A DNA stretch of 64,000 nt. It comes from Antedon bifida (lineage: Eukaryota; Echinodermata; Crinoidea; Comatulida; Antedonidae). Positions 22,888 to 33,638 of the stretch are shown piece by piece (the stretch's first letter is position 1; every line of letters begins with the position of its first letter). A program made the translations under genes and the position numbers. The stretch lies in assembly GCA_963402885.1 (NCBI GenBank), contig OY727103.1, positions 14,348,085-14,412,084 of the forward strand. The letters run 5' to 3'. The notes below the pieces were generated by a model. That model saw only the letters and a list, made by a program, of their open reading frames with translations, had not been told where the DNA came from and did not search any database.

Positions 22888-25800
22888 ATGTCATCTCCGA
22901 CACCAGGAAAACGTCGAATGGACATAGATGTTATTAGATTGTATCCTTTTTTATTTATAATAACTAAATGATAAGTTTCTTAGTGATGTAAATACTCTCC
23001 AGCCAAGGTCATAATTGGTTGTAGTATCAGCTGTTGTGAGAACCGATACCACGTACATACGTATGTCGACTAAGGTAATCTTGCTAGCCCTCATCGTCCT
23101 TTCTGTAAATTAATAGCCTAGCAAAATGACGATATGACCTATTATAGTTATTACATATTTAACAATAATAATGCATACGTATAAAGTTGTTTATTATTTC
23201 GTTTATAAATCATGTCTGCTTGTTTTTTAATTTAATATTAATAATTTCAGAATGTATTTCCAGCCCTGATTTCTTTTGTGTACTCACCATATGCCAAGCC
23301 TATTACTCTTAATACAGAAAGTTTTTTTGCAGATGTTTTCTTATCTCATTATAGTTCTACTAGTAAAGGTAAAATGGTGGATGACCTGTTGCTAGGCCTA
23401 GTTATTGGCGTACGTAACTAGGCCTAGACCTAATAAAACTTCATGTAAATTGCTGTTGCACCATCCAAAGGCATTTCAACTTTCAGAACAAGTAGCAAAT
23501 TTGTTACGTTTGAAATTGGCGTACCAAAATGTCCACTGGTATGTACACATACTCGATGCCTGCACAGGTTGAGGCCAGACCTGTATCAACACAGCTATCA
23601 CATTGCTTAATATTGTCTAAACCTTAATTATAATATTATAAATCTTTAAAAATTAAACTTATTCACACTTCGTATACTAGTAATTTCGATCTATAAATAC
23701 ATATCTTAGTCATGAGTACTTCAAACAAAGATGATTCATACCAAGTACACAATGTATGAACAACTATGTTATTCTACATATACTATACAAAAGCCTTCAG
23801 AAACCCATACTATTATAATTTTTACCCTCCTTTCTGTTGAATTGCAATGAACCATGAGTCAGAAAATTGGGTGTGGGATGATAAAATAATGTTAAAAGTG
23901 GAATAAACCTCTATTTAATTTTTCTTCTATTTTTGGCCTTTTTCAAATGTTTATTCTAACAAAATACTAAGTTAATTTCTTGGTTATAGCATGGAGTAAT
24001 GTTTATATTAGGGAGTAATAATTATTAATTATTACTCCATGGTTATAGGTACACAGGAATGTATATTAAATACAACTGTATAATTTTGCTCCGGTTTATC
24101 TACTTTGCATGCGATGAATTAGTATTAGAATTCTGATTGATATTTTACTCAAATTTGACAATTTCAATAAAATGAAGCAACCGTCTACATACTGAGTAAT
24201 AAATGTGCTTGTATACATGATACTATGTCTGTAGAGTAGATGCTATGAAGCTTATAAGTAATGTATTTTATTACAATTTGTATGTCTGGTTTATTACTCA
24301 AATATTCAGAATAGAAATCTAAATAGAAAACACTTGAAAATGAAGAAACACAAAGTAAATCCATATTTTGTTTAAACCTTTTTATACTTACAGTGTATCC
24401 AAAATTTACTGGCCAAATCATGACCAAATGTTCAAGTGCTAAGGGTTAGAATTTTTGTAAGGTGGACCTAAAAAGTTAATTGAGGGCACATCTGTACAGT
24501 TTCAATACAAATAATGTTTTATCCTCACCTATGTGTTGCTGGGGTGAAAGAAAATGTTCAGAACGAACCCTTAATTCATTTATCAATTATATTGTAATAA
24601 AGTTATTAATTTTCAGTTAAAAAAAAAATTGTCTTGGTCGTGGATGAATGAACAATTAACATACATTTCCTGTAGATAAGTCAAAGGAAATCTAGGAAGT
24701 TGTTTCCTTTCTTCAAAGTTTAGGACAATAATAATATTGTAATCAGTCCTTTTGTGAGAATTGTTTTGTTTTTCTTGCATAATGGTTAATCTTTTGTTGT
24801 ACATGACAATGGACTAACAACATCATTCCTCTACACCATAAAGACATCAACACCCAATATTACCAATCCATGTAAGAAATACAATCAGTATTAGGCCTAC
24901 TGTACTGAAAATGTTATTTGGTTTTGTCCAAATAAGCACCCTGTAAATGAATAACACTGATATAATGGTCATGCAAGTGAATTATGGGATTGTTTTATGT
25001 CATGTGAATGTAAATAAGGAGTTTAGTAGACTATAGTAATACAATTCTAATGAAATGTAATGTTCCTTAACAAGTTTATTTTAGAATCGAAAGCAAACAT
25101 GAAGTGACGATCCTGAGTGGTTTACATGAGTTTACTGTCAAGTTCTGGGGACCAAAAGGATGTAAGTTTTCCCAATGTACATGTTGCTGTGTATACTGTA
25201 TACATTTGATAGCATAATATAACTGCATTCCCATTTACATAACACTTGAATATGACCTATGTGATGTGTTTTAACCCAGAACTTAAGTTACGCTTTTAAC
25301 AATTTCTAAATCTGTTTTCAGCTCCTTATGAAGGGGGTGTGTGGAAGGTTCGGGTAGACTTACCAGAGAAGTACCCATTTAAATCGCCATCCATTGGTAT
25401 GTACGGTAGCAAACCATTAATTAATCTAGTGTAAGGTTATGGAGTTGAACTTGTGGCTAGATCAAAATAAAAACTATTACCTCCTAATATAATGAGCTCT
25501 TTAACTTGTTCTCATTGTTACAATTATTTTCTATTTCTTTTATTTTTTTCCTTTAGGATTCCTGAACAAAATCTACCACCCTAATATCGATGAGGCGTAA
25601 GTGAAAATCATCATCAAATCATTCTAGTCATCATTATCAATATTTTATGATTATTAGTGATTATTGTGAATCGACTCTATCCACAATTGTTATCAATATT
25701 TTCTTTTCATATTGTTAAATGTTTATGAATCCTTTGTTTAGGTCAGGAACTGTATGCTTGGATGTCATCAATCAGGCGTGGACTGCCTTATATGGTAAGA

Positions 25801-26920
25801 GTAGATGTATTCATAATTTGTATACCCTTAATCGCACTGTCGTACTGGTTACATGAAAACATACATGACAATTAGTCAAACACATTCCATATGACTAGAT
25901 GAACAATACCATTCCATATATTAAAACTATACAATTTCTTTAAGTGTTATCATAGGATTTGTTTATAACATGTGTTCATTTCTAACATCTTTACCATGAT
26001 GATTTTACATTTTTAGATTTGACTAATATATTTGACTCATTTTTACCACAATTGCTGAGTTATCCAAACCCCATTGATCCATTGAATGGCGACGCTGCGG
26101 CATTATACCTCCATAAACCAGAAGACTACAACGTCAAAATCAAAGGTATATATTATTACTCTTACTTTTTTGTCTTTTCTCAGTCATTCCTGCGCCATTT
26201 GCTGGTGCATTATTACCTCCGCCTAGGAGGTTATATTTCTGTCTAAGATGTGTGTGTGGATGTGTTTGTTGGATAATGTTAAAACTGAATGACGGATCTT
26301 TACTAAATTTAAACCACAGATAGATATGTAGTCATGGACGACTCCATTAAATTTTAGGGGCAATCCGGACCAGGATCCCAATTAACTTGGTGTTATTTTA
26401 CCTTTTATTTCTTGGTACTTTTTCTCTTTTTACTCATGACACTCTCAGCACTTTCTTGTCTTTATTGTTGGGCTTATCCCATAGAAAAATGCGCCACCGA
26501 TGTAAAGGTGTAGTTATTAAATAATAATAATAATACAAATTTGTAATGCGCCAATTCCAGCAGTAAGTGATCAAAGGTGCGGTGTATGAGAGAGCTTAAT
26601 TTGAAAGAAAAAGATGAGTTTTCAAGGCAGATTTAAAGGCGATAGTAGAAGAACATGATCTAATAGAGGCGGGTAGGTCATTCCATAAGCGAGAGGCAGC
26701 AGAAGTAAAGGTGCTTAGGCCATACGTTTTAGTGTTAAAAGTCGGAATGGAAAGGACATTTTTTTTTCAGTAAGTTATTACTCCTATTACTATTTTTGTA
26801 GATTACATTAGGAGGTACGCAACTGAAGACATCCTGAAGGAGCAAGAGGATATCTCGTCATCCAGCGAAAGTTCAATGAGTGACTTTTCAGAGGATGAGG
26901 CACAAGACATGGAACTATGA
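22888..26920 (+). CDS. UBE2H: Ubiquitin-conjugating enzyme E2 H, 7 exons
   Basis: UBE2H is the E2 that works with the CTLH/GID ubiquitin ligase. Exons are 22888-22940, 25085-25161, 25322-25396, 25557-25596, 25742-25794, 26017-26145 and 26802-26920; phases close to 181 residues (human 183). The start [15 protein letters not shown] matches the conserved family N-terminus. The HPN motif is at residues 76-78, the catalytic Cys at 87 in [14 protein letters not shown]. The acidic Ser/Glu tail [18 protein letters not shown] is conserved to the last residue. Intron 1 is U12-type; intron 6 holds a LINE 3' fragment. It is in tandem with ZC3HC1, about 2.1 kb downstream. The frame stays open for 41 codons upstream of this ATG, but the conserved N-terminus supports 22888. 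Confidence 0.97.
22941..25084 (+). other. U12-type intron 1 of UBE2H
   Basis: The donor is GTATCCTTTT at 22941, and the branch element TTCCTTAAC at 25063-25071 is an exact U12 consensus with its A 14 nt before the terminal G of TTTTAG. Both signals together are strong evidence for minor-spliceosome processing. It interrupts the codon for Leu18 (TT|A). Confidence 0.88.
26515..26770 (-). mobile_element. 5'-truncated LINE 3' end (non-LTR retrotransposon)
   Basis: On the minus strand 26596-26758 reads as the C-terminal end of a non-LTR reverse-transcriptase protein: [20 protein letters not shown], then [20 protein letters not shown], then LFLSN and a stop. The AxxLWNxLP...FKxxLKTHLF pattern is typical of CR1/L2-like elements. 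The 3' UTR ends GGCGCATTACAAATTTG followed by (ATT)n at about 26518-26533. It is a dead fragment in UBE2H intron 6, antisense to the gene. Confidence 0.75.
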
Positions 26921-27282
26921 CAAATGAAGCGAGCATATTTTCCTATGTAACAATTTTAACTATTTTTAAGTATTTTTAAGATGAGACAGTAATCTTTCTG
27001 GAAAAGTGGTTTACAAGATTTATTATATTAATATAATGAATGCAATGATTATATTAATAATATAAATATTTATGTATGAAAATATTGCTTTCTGTGTGTA
27101 TATGGGGAAAGCGATTGTGATCAAATATTTGTTCCAAAATTTTTATCAATTTATGTAAATATTGTATTGAGTCCCCAACAACATACATTACTGTTGTATA
27201 CAGTAGGCCAATTGTTATTTGTTGCTTTAAGGTACAGTTTATCAAAATAGGTTGTTGGGCAAGTTAATACACTACTATTTAA

Positions 27283-27288
27283 AATAAA
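27283..27288 (+). terminator. Poly(A) signal of UBE2H
   Basis: AATAAA lies 363 bp downstream of the UBE2H stop codon. Confidence 0.5.
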
Positions 27289-29925
27289 AATAATAACTTC
27301 ACTATCCACACACAGTAAATATTAAGAAGATCATCAAAAAAATGTTTAAATTTGTTATGCATGACCTAATTCTTGATACTGGGGTTTAAACACTTTCCTT
27401 CTACCAATAATATTCTCCCACCAACAAATTTCAGCTGAAAGTATTCGTTAGATTTTTGAATTATCACTTAAAATAGTGGTTAAATATTACCAGTCCATAT
27501 TACCAACAGCAGTTGAATCTTGTCTTATTTTCGTTTCACAATTGTTTCCAAGTAAAATCGCCATGCTGCATCTTTGCTGCCCGTGTATGAACGATAGTTC
27601 AGTTGCATTTGTACGTAGTAATATTTAGAAGTGAGAATAATTTACTGAAATTAATTAATTTGAATTGGCAATATTAATTTGTAGATGCAGTTGCAGTATA
27701 CTAACCTTTTTAATGAACGTTAACTATTCGACATATTTAACTTTCGACATCTTAAATTTTCGACATTTTAATGCTGTTGTCACACAGGTGAGACTAACCT
27801 TGTTGTGTAATATAATATAGTAAATAATTGCAGCTTGGGTTTAACAGATCGAGTCATAATTGTAGTCTCTTTTATCGATAGTTTTAGGTGTATTCGACGG
27901 TCCTTTGTAACCTGCCCAATTCCTCGTCTATTTTGCATTGCTCGGATAGGAAGAGCGAGGAGTTTGAGCAACGACATCTGCGCAAAACAGACAAATCGAA
28001 TAAGCCTATTGGTTAAACCATCAAACCAAGAGCATGTCTTTAAAGTATATATGCTTGTTTTTATCTCTCGTACTAATATGAGGATGATCTATTACTATAA
28101 CTAAAATATATGTCATAATATTAATTTAAAAATGTATCTTTTATATTAAACGTATATTATAAACATTCATTTTTATATAATGTGGCAATATTGAAACAGT
28201 TATTACAAATGTTTAATTTTATTGTTGTACAATCTCTTTTACCAGAAAGCTTACTGTCTCAAAACTTGTATATTGTATTTGTATTTATAATAGATAATCT
28301 AGAGAAAAAGAATACAGTATTGGAAATCACCAATTAAAGTATATACAGTATATCGCACTGTAATATACCATAGCTACGAATGTATCCTACTATAAATGAT
28401 TGAATACGTGCAGCAGCACTTACAAAATTGAGTTTCAGTGCCGTTTATTTGGCAGATGCGGTTATTCTTGTGTTCCCAATTTTAACATAATATGCCTGTC
28501 TTTAAAAAAGTGACACTGGATAGATAAGCAAATAAAAAAAAAATTGAATGAATGAAAAAGTCGCCAGTTAAATATTATATTTGGTGATTCTAAAATTAGC
28601 TTGCTAACAGGATAATAGGAAACAATTTGCTGTGGCACTTATTCAATCACTTACGGTTATTTAACGATTTGTTGACGTTTGGATTTTTAATTGATTTTTT
28701 GATAATATGCCAGTATTTGTGTTTATATTAACAGAACTAGACTTTGTTTTAGTGGTGGCACCATTGGTGTTTAATGTGAAGATAACTAAAAGTCTGTCCT
28801 CTCTCCAATATTAAGGTGGTTTTAGAAATGGATTTTTTTTATAGTTTCATCATATCAAGAAAATCCTTAGGAGTATTCTATATCTGGAAATATAGTTACC
28901 TTTCGTTTTCATGATACAACTACGCAGCTATTAAGTCTTCACATACTTATATGTTTCTGAGCATGTGCAGAATAAGTTTTGAATTTAACATCTGCATAGT
29001 TGATTGATGCGTATAAACACACTAAAAAGACTGCAAATGTCCTATCCACCCAAGTCTTCATTATTTTATCAAACTCTCCGTAACAGTGTTTGGCGCCACC
29101 AATGATTTATTTGTACATTTGTCTCAATTGATAGCCTGTGTGCTGAGAATCCATTTGAACTTTAAGACATAAACTAACAATATATTTATGTAATACTTAT
29201 GTAATCAAACAAAATGTCAAATACAGTGTAATAACATTGAAACAATACAACGTTTGTCCTTAAAGTACCAGAAGTGTGTTTTTACCATAGAGATACTATT
29301 AAGCTACTAGAGAGTCAACTATGTGGCTATAGTTTAATATTGTCTCTGGTTTTTAGATTTTAGTTTAAACGTCTGTTAAACTGTAAAATGAAAAACATAA
29401 TATTACACTAAAAAGAATCTTTAAATAATAATTTTCAGGGAATATTAATTTTATATAAGTTTTTCAAGACATACATTTTATAATTCCTCATAAAACCTCA
29501 TAACAAACTTAAACCTCAAAATACTCCAAGTCACCATGTTTAGGATACTCTATAGGATACGCTACGGGATACAGTATTATTGTAAGGTTCTGGCATTGTT
29601 GTTATTGTTTTCCTTCATATCCACATTACAGTGTTGTAATTTAAAACGTTTTTAATTAAATCATTCATTGCATGAGCATTTTACCATTGTAGTGAATTAT
29701 GTTAAAATATAGTTTGCTTTTAAGCAATTAAATGTAACACACAAAAAAAGTAGAAAAATGAGTACTATGAAAAAAAAATTAATAAAATGGAATGGAAAAA
29801 ATGTACATCGAATTAAATTTAGTTTGTAAAGCGCAAACAACAATCTTAAAGCACTATGAAAACAAAATCAAGGAAAAAAGACGAAGAAGTTTCTTCAATA
29901 TATGGGATTAGTTTTAAAGCCCAAA
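27289..29925. other. Gene-free region between UBE2H and the BTB gene
   Basis: No exon with a recognisable domain. A stretch at about 27830-28030 is less AT-biased and open in two frames, but neither product resembles a family I know. The right part may include the 3' UTR of the BTB gene. Confidence 0.35.
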
Positions 29926-31722
29926 CTACGTTAACACATCGATCCTAACTGGAACGCAAAAGAGGTCGTACAGCATGTGTTTATAACTAAGAGTTTTTCT
30001 TGCAATTTCTGTCCACTCGAACTCCTTTTCACCATCCTCCGCTTCATTAGCTACATAGATTCTCACTGAATCGAACCAATGACGATTTGCAACAACCACG
30101 TGCAGTTTGCTATTCATAAATATTGGTAAACAAACATGTCGCCATGAGTCCAAGTTACCGAACTCTCTACTCGAAGACATCAGCGTCCAAGAATGAGACC
30201 TGGTGTCGTATGAATAGACACCATCACTGGCTGTCAAGAAGATAGCTCGTCCTGAACACGCAGCCCCGTACATATGCCACATTCCCTTCTTTTTCGGAAG
30301 AGGTACACAACGGGTCCAGCGTCGTATAGTAGTAGTATATGATACATTCTCTTCCATACTGATCAGAAAAAGTTTATCGTTATTAGAAGTTATAACTATA
30401 CTTTCATCGTGTCTAAATTTTACTGGAGGTCTTGGACAAACTGACCATTTATTGTGCCCCTTGTCTAATTGCCATAATCTTGCCTCATTTGTTGAAGATA
30501 CACCAACCAGGAACACATTGTTTCCAACAGACGACACGCGAAACGTCATAGGTGTATCTGCTGGTTTTGATGATTTTCTAACCGTTCCTGGAAAAGGTAT
30601 ATTTTTATGGCTTCCGGATACGGGATCGAGAAAGAAAATACTTTCATCTGCCACAATTATTGTCTGCGTGCCTACAGACGTCACAGATTTCCAGTCATTC
30701 ATCTTAGTCGGTTCTTTTGGGTCTAATTTAACCCAACGTCTCTCCCGGTTTCCGTCACTATTAAATAAAACGGCTTCTGAGTCGTTAATAAATAGTTCCT
30801 CGCCTTCTTTTGGTTCTTTTAGAATTTTTGCTACAAGAAGTACTTCATTTGTGGTCGTAACTGGCTTTTTGGTTGCTGAAACCTTTCGAATTGATTTTGT
30901 TGGCTGTGTTTCTTCAATAGATCGTCTTTGCGCTACAGCTCCTGTCAAGAGTCGACGACAATTTGCAACCTTTTCAAAAGCAACATAGGCAACGCTGGCA
31001 AGATGACGTTTGTTGATCATTGGAAGCTTCACAGATCTTATGATATCTGGAATTTTGGTCTCACGTTCTTCTGGACAGTGGTTCTTCCAATTCACAACTG
31101 CAGAAAACATAGCATCTTCACTAACAGTCATTTCCTCTGATGACAACAGCCTCACCAGTTCATCTTTCGTCAGTTTCAGAAAACTAGACGTCTCAACAAC
31201 ATGACTGAAATTATCGCAGATTTTTCTTAGTGATCTCTTCGATAACTCTTTTATTTGTCCCTTTGAACAGGAGTAGAAGTATATCTGAATGCAGTTATCT
31301 GTTGTTAAGATCCTCTTTGATATCTCTGTTGAGCATCTGTCAACGATCGATTGTAATTTAAGCATTTCTGCAGCCTCCAGCAGATCAAAGATGTTTTCTT
31401 TAGCGATGTAGATTTTAGCTGAGTATATATACCCAATAAGTGCTTCAACCACGCTTGGATCAAGTCCTTTAAGATACAGTTTCTGAACTTTGTTTTCCAG
31501 CATATCACAAGTAAACATTGCTTTAAAATAACTGCTGTTCATGGCCAATATAATCTTGTGACAGGATAACTCTTTAGCTCCCGTACAAATGATTACGTCT
31601 GCCAATAGTGAAGATTTTCTGACTTCTTCAAACATGGAAAACACATCAACACCTCGTTTGTTTCTGTCATCTACTGGAATAATGAAGTTCTTTGTTGCAT
31701 TTATAGGAATGATCCCCTCCAT
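29926..31722 (-). CDS. BTB-BACK-kelch-like protein, single coding exon
   Basis: A 598-residue protein encoded without introns. The BTB domain (about 37-137: LLADVIICTGAKELSCHKII, then YFKAMFTCDMLENK) and BACK domain (about 142-245: SSFLKLTKDELVRLLSSEEM, then AVVNWKNHCPEERETKIPDI) are clear, as expected for a CUL3 substrate adaptor. The C-terminal half (about 320-590) has the length and strand-like pattern of a six-blade kelch propeller (DGVYSYDTRSHSWTLM, RLWQLDKGHNKWSVCP) but lacks the usual Gly-Gly of each blade, so the propeller is highly divergent. A basic linker (about 255-290) separates the halves. I cannot assign it to a KLHL orthologue. The lack of introns could mean a retrocopy or simply a gene with introns only in its 5' UTR. 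Confidence 0.88.
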   Translation of the reverse strand: MEGIIPINATKNFIIPVDDRNKRGVDVFSMFEEVRKSSLLADVIICTGAKELSCHKIILAMNSSYFKAMFTCDMLENKVQKLYLKGLDPSVVEALIGYIYSAKIYIAKENIFDLLEAAEMLKLQSIVDRCSTEISKRILTTDNCIQIYFYSCSKGQIKELSKRSLRKICDNFSHVVETSSFLKLTKDELVRLLSSEEMTVSEDAMFSAVVNWKNHCPEERETKIPDIIRSVKLPMINKRHLASVAYVAFEKVANCRRLLTGAVAQRRSIEETQPTKSIRKVSATKKPVTTTNEVLLVAKILKEPKEGEELFINDSEAVLFNSDGNRERRWVKLDPKEPTKMNDWKSVTSVGTQTIIVADESIFFLDPVSGSHKNIPFPGTVRKSSKPADTPMTFRVSSVGNNVFLVGVSSTNEARLWQLDKGHNKWSVCPRPPVKFRHDESIVITSNNDKLFLISMEENVSYTTTIRRWTRCVPLPKKKGMWHMYGAACSGRAIFLTASDGVYSYDTRSHSWTLMSSSREFGNLDSWRHVCLPIFMNSKLHVVVANRHWFDSVRIYVANEAEDGEKEFEWTEIARKTLSYKHMLYDLFCVPVRIDVLT

Positions 31723-32700
31723 TTTGCTTGTTAATTCTTCAAATCGAAGTTTACTTCATAACTGGTTATATCTATAAAAACGTATGAAAACAGTTACATA
31801 CATATACTTTAGTGTAATAATGATCCAATTCAATAAGGTTAAGTTGTGATAGCAATACAATTTGGCCTATACTGACAATTTATCTTTTTGTCGAAAAGGG
31901 CCTCGCACATTCTTTCACACTCTATAAAAACTGACAATAAGATTAACGTTTTAACGTAATAACTTCATAATTACTGTTTGTGTTTTAATAATAATTACAT
32001 AAATAACTTATTTTAATCTTTAAATGTAAAGATATTCTTTTTTACGATGTTATTGCCCTTTTTTGTCGACTTTAGAGAGATGATGATTTACTGCATCTCT
32101 CTAAAGTCGACAACTTTTAATACTACTTCATCAGGGACTTCGAACGATGACATTTTGGTTTATTAAAATAATTAGAGTTTAATTTTTATACTGTAATTTG
32201 TATACTGTATATTAATAGCCGACAACGAGTCGCATATAACCGGACAAGAAATACAAGGTACTGAGATAATGCTGTACACCAGTTTTTACTTACTTTGAAA
32301 TTAGGCTTGTTTATTGAAGGTAGACTTCAATCCATTTGTCAGTCTTTCTTGATCTCTGGTGCTACACTATAAGCACTCACATTTAACTGAAGTTCTCAAA
32401 CCAGGCATACCGCTTTTCTAGACAACTTTCCGCCAAATTTATCATAATTTCTAAGTTATTACAAAAAGTTTGTCAATTGAAGCATAGTTTGTAAACAAGA
32501 AACAAAGAACCTACCTACCGAAAGTAATTCCCATCCGGGGTTTGTACTATTTGTACGTATCTGCTTCGTCGGATCTTTTGTAGATGTGGATAGAAGAGTG
32601 AGCTCAATATAAACACAACCAATACGTGTTTATCATATCATTGATCAAAATTGTTGTTTTAAATTTAATAAATGGCTCTTACGGTGTTTTTGAATTCTTT
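31723..32700 (-). promoter_or_regulatory. 5' region of the BTB gene with possible UTR splice sites
   Basis: On the minus strand an acceptor-like TTTTTATAG lies about 50 bp before the ATG, and donor-like CAAA|GTAAGT (about 32294) and TTCG|GTAGGT (about 32519) occur upstream. They could define 5' UTR exons with the promoter beyond 32600. Only splice-like words support this. Confidence 0.3.
32065..32111. ncRNA. Perfect 18-bp stem-loop
   Basis: GTCGACTTTAGAGAGATG (32065-32082) and its exact reverse complement (32094-32111) enclose an 11-nt loop. Perfect pairing over 18 bp is unlikely by chance. It could be a structured RNA, a small foldback or a palindromic regulatory site. The stem is shorter than a typical animal pre-miRNA stem and the class is unknown. 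Confidence 0.35.
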
Positions 32701-33519
32701 AATTTATCATTTCTATTGGCTTATATATGATATTGATATTTGAACAGTCTATAGGTACCGTTAAACCAGATTAAACTATGCGCTATAAAATATTACAACC
32801 CGCCGTATGGTCAATTAAATTGTAGAGGAGTGTTTTAAAAGTAACACTGACAATGTATATTGTGGGGCAACCTATTATAGTGTTAACACATGTCTTCCTC
32901 ACTGTATGTTAGGCCAATATTACTACCGGTACTATGATAAATGTATGAGACACCAGTAAGCCTACAGGTGGTATAGGCTCTGGTTTTACATGGATATTAA
33001 GAAACAGGCTGAGGAAGTGGGCATGGTTATTTCAGTAAAATCCCCTTCGTCCATTGTATAAATGCATTCCTGCACCGTCCTCCCCAGTGCTAAGCGTTAC
33101 CCAATATTTGCAACTATTAATATACTTACCCATTACATTAGATAATAAGCCTTCTCACAACAGACTACCAAGTCGGTTCAGTTTGACTGATAGTCCAAAG
33201 TTCTAAAGTGTATTTGTATTTCGAAATTCTGGTTTACAATAGATTTAATATCATTATTGTTCTTTTATTTATGATGCTATGGTTATTGGCACTATTACCT
33301 AGTTTATACTACCCGCAGATTTTTTTCCCGAAGCAAGATGTTGTTAGCCAGGTGACATCATTAACGAGATAAATACCGTAACTTTTCTGTTTGTTGAAAT
33401 CCATAAAACACGATAACAAATTGCGGAATTTTGTGATTTATGTTTATAATTTCATATATATTGTTTTCGTCTATATCTATGCCTAATTTAGTCAGGAATG
33501 AGTGGTTCCATGATCGGCC
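32112..33519. other. Intergenic region, nothing recognised
   Basis: Apart from the possible 5' UTR of the BTB gene at its left end, I see no gene, repeat array or mobile element. Confidence 0.4.
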
Positions 33520-33638
33520 GAACGCGCGCGTACATAAGACGCACATTTATCATAGCTTGAACGCGCGCGTACATAAGACGCACACTTATCATCATGGTTT
33601 GAACGCGCGCGTACATAATTCGTACACTTATCATCGTT
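33520..33638. repeat. CpG-rich tandem repeat, 3 copies
   Basis: Units start GAACGCGCGCGTACATAA at 33520, 33559 and 33601 (39 and 42 bp apart), each followed by a variant of GACGCACACTTATCATC. CpG-dense in a very AT-rich neighbourhood. Confidence 0.85.

Noticed and set aside
27780..28104. Overlapping open frames on both strands in a less AT-rich patch
   Set aside because: Neither product shows a domain or conserved motif, and there is no splice framework; possible regulatory DNA at most.
30452..30988. Plus-strand 178-codon open frame
   Set aside because: Lies opposite the BTB-BACK coding exon, has no known domain, and is explained by the complementary codons.
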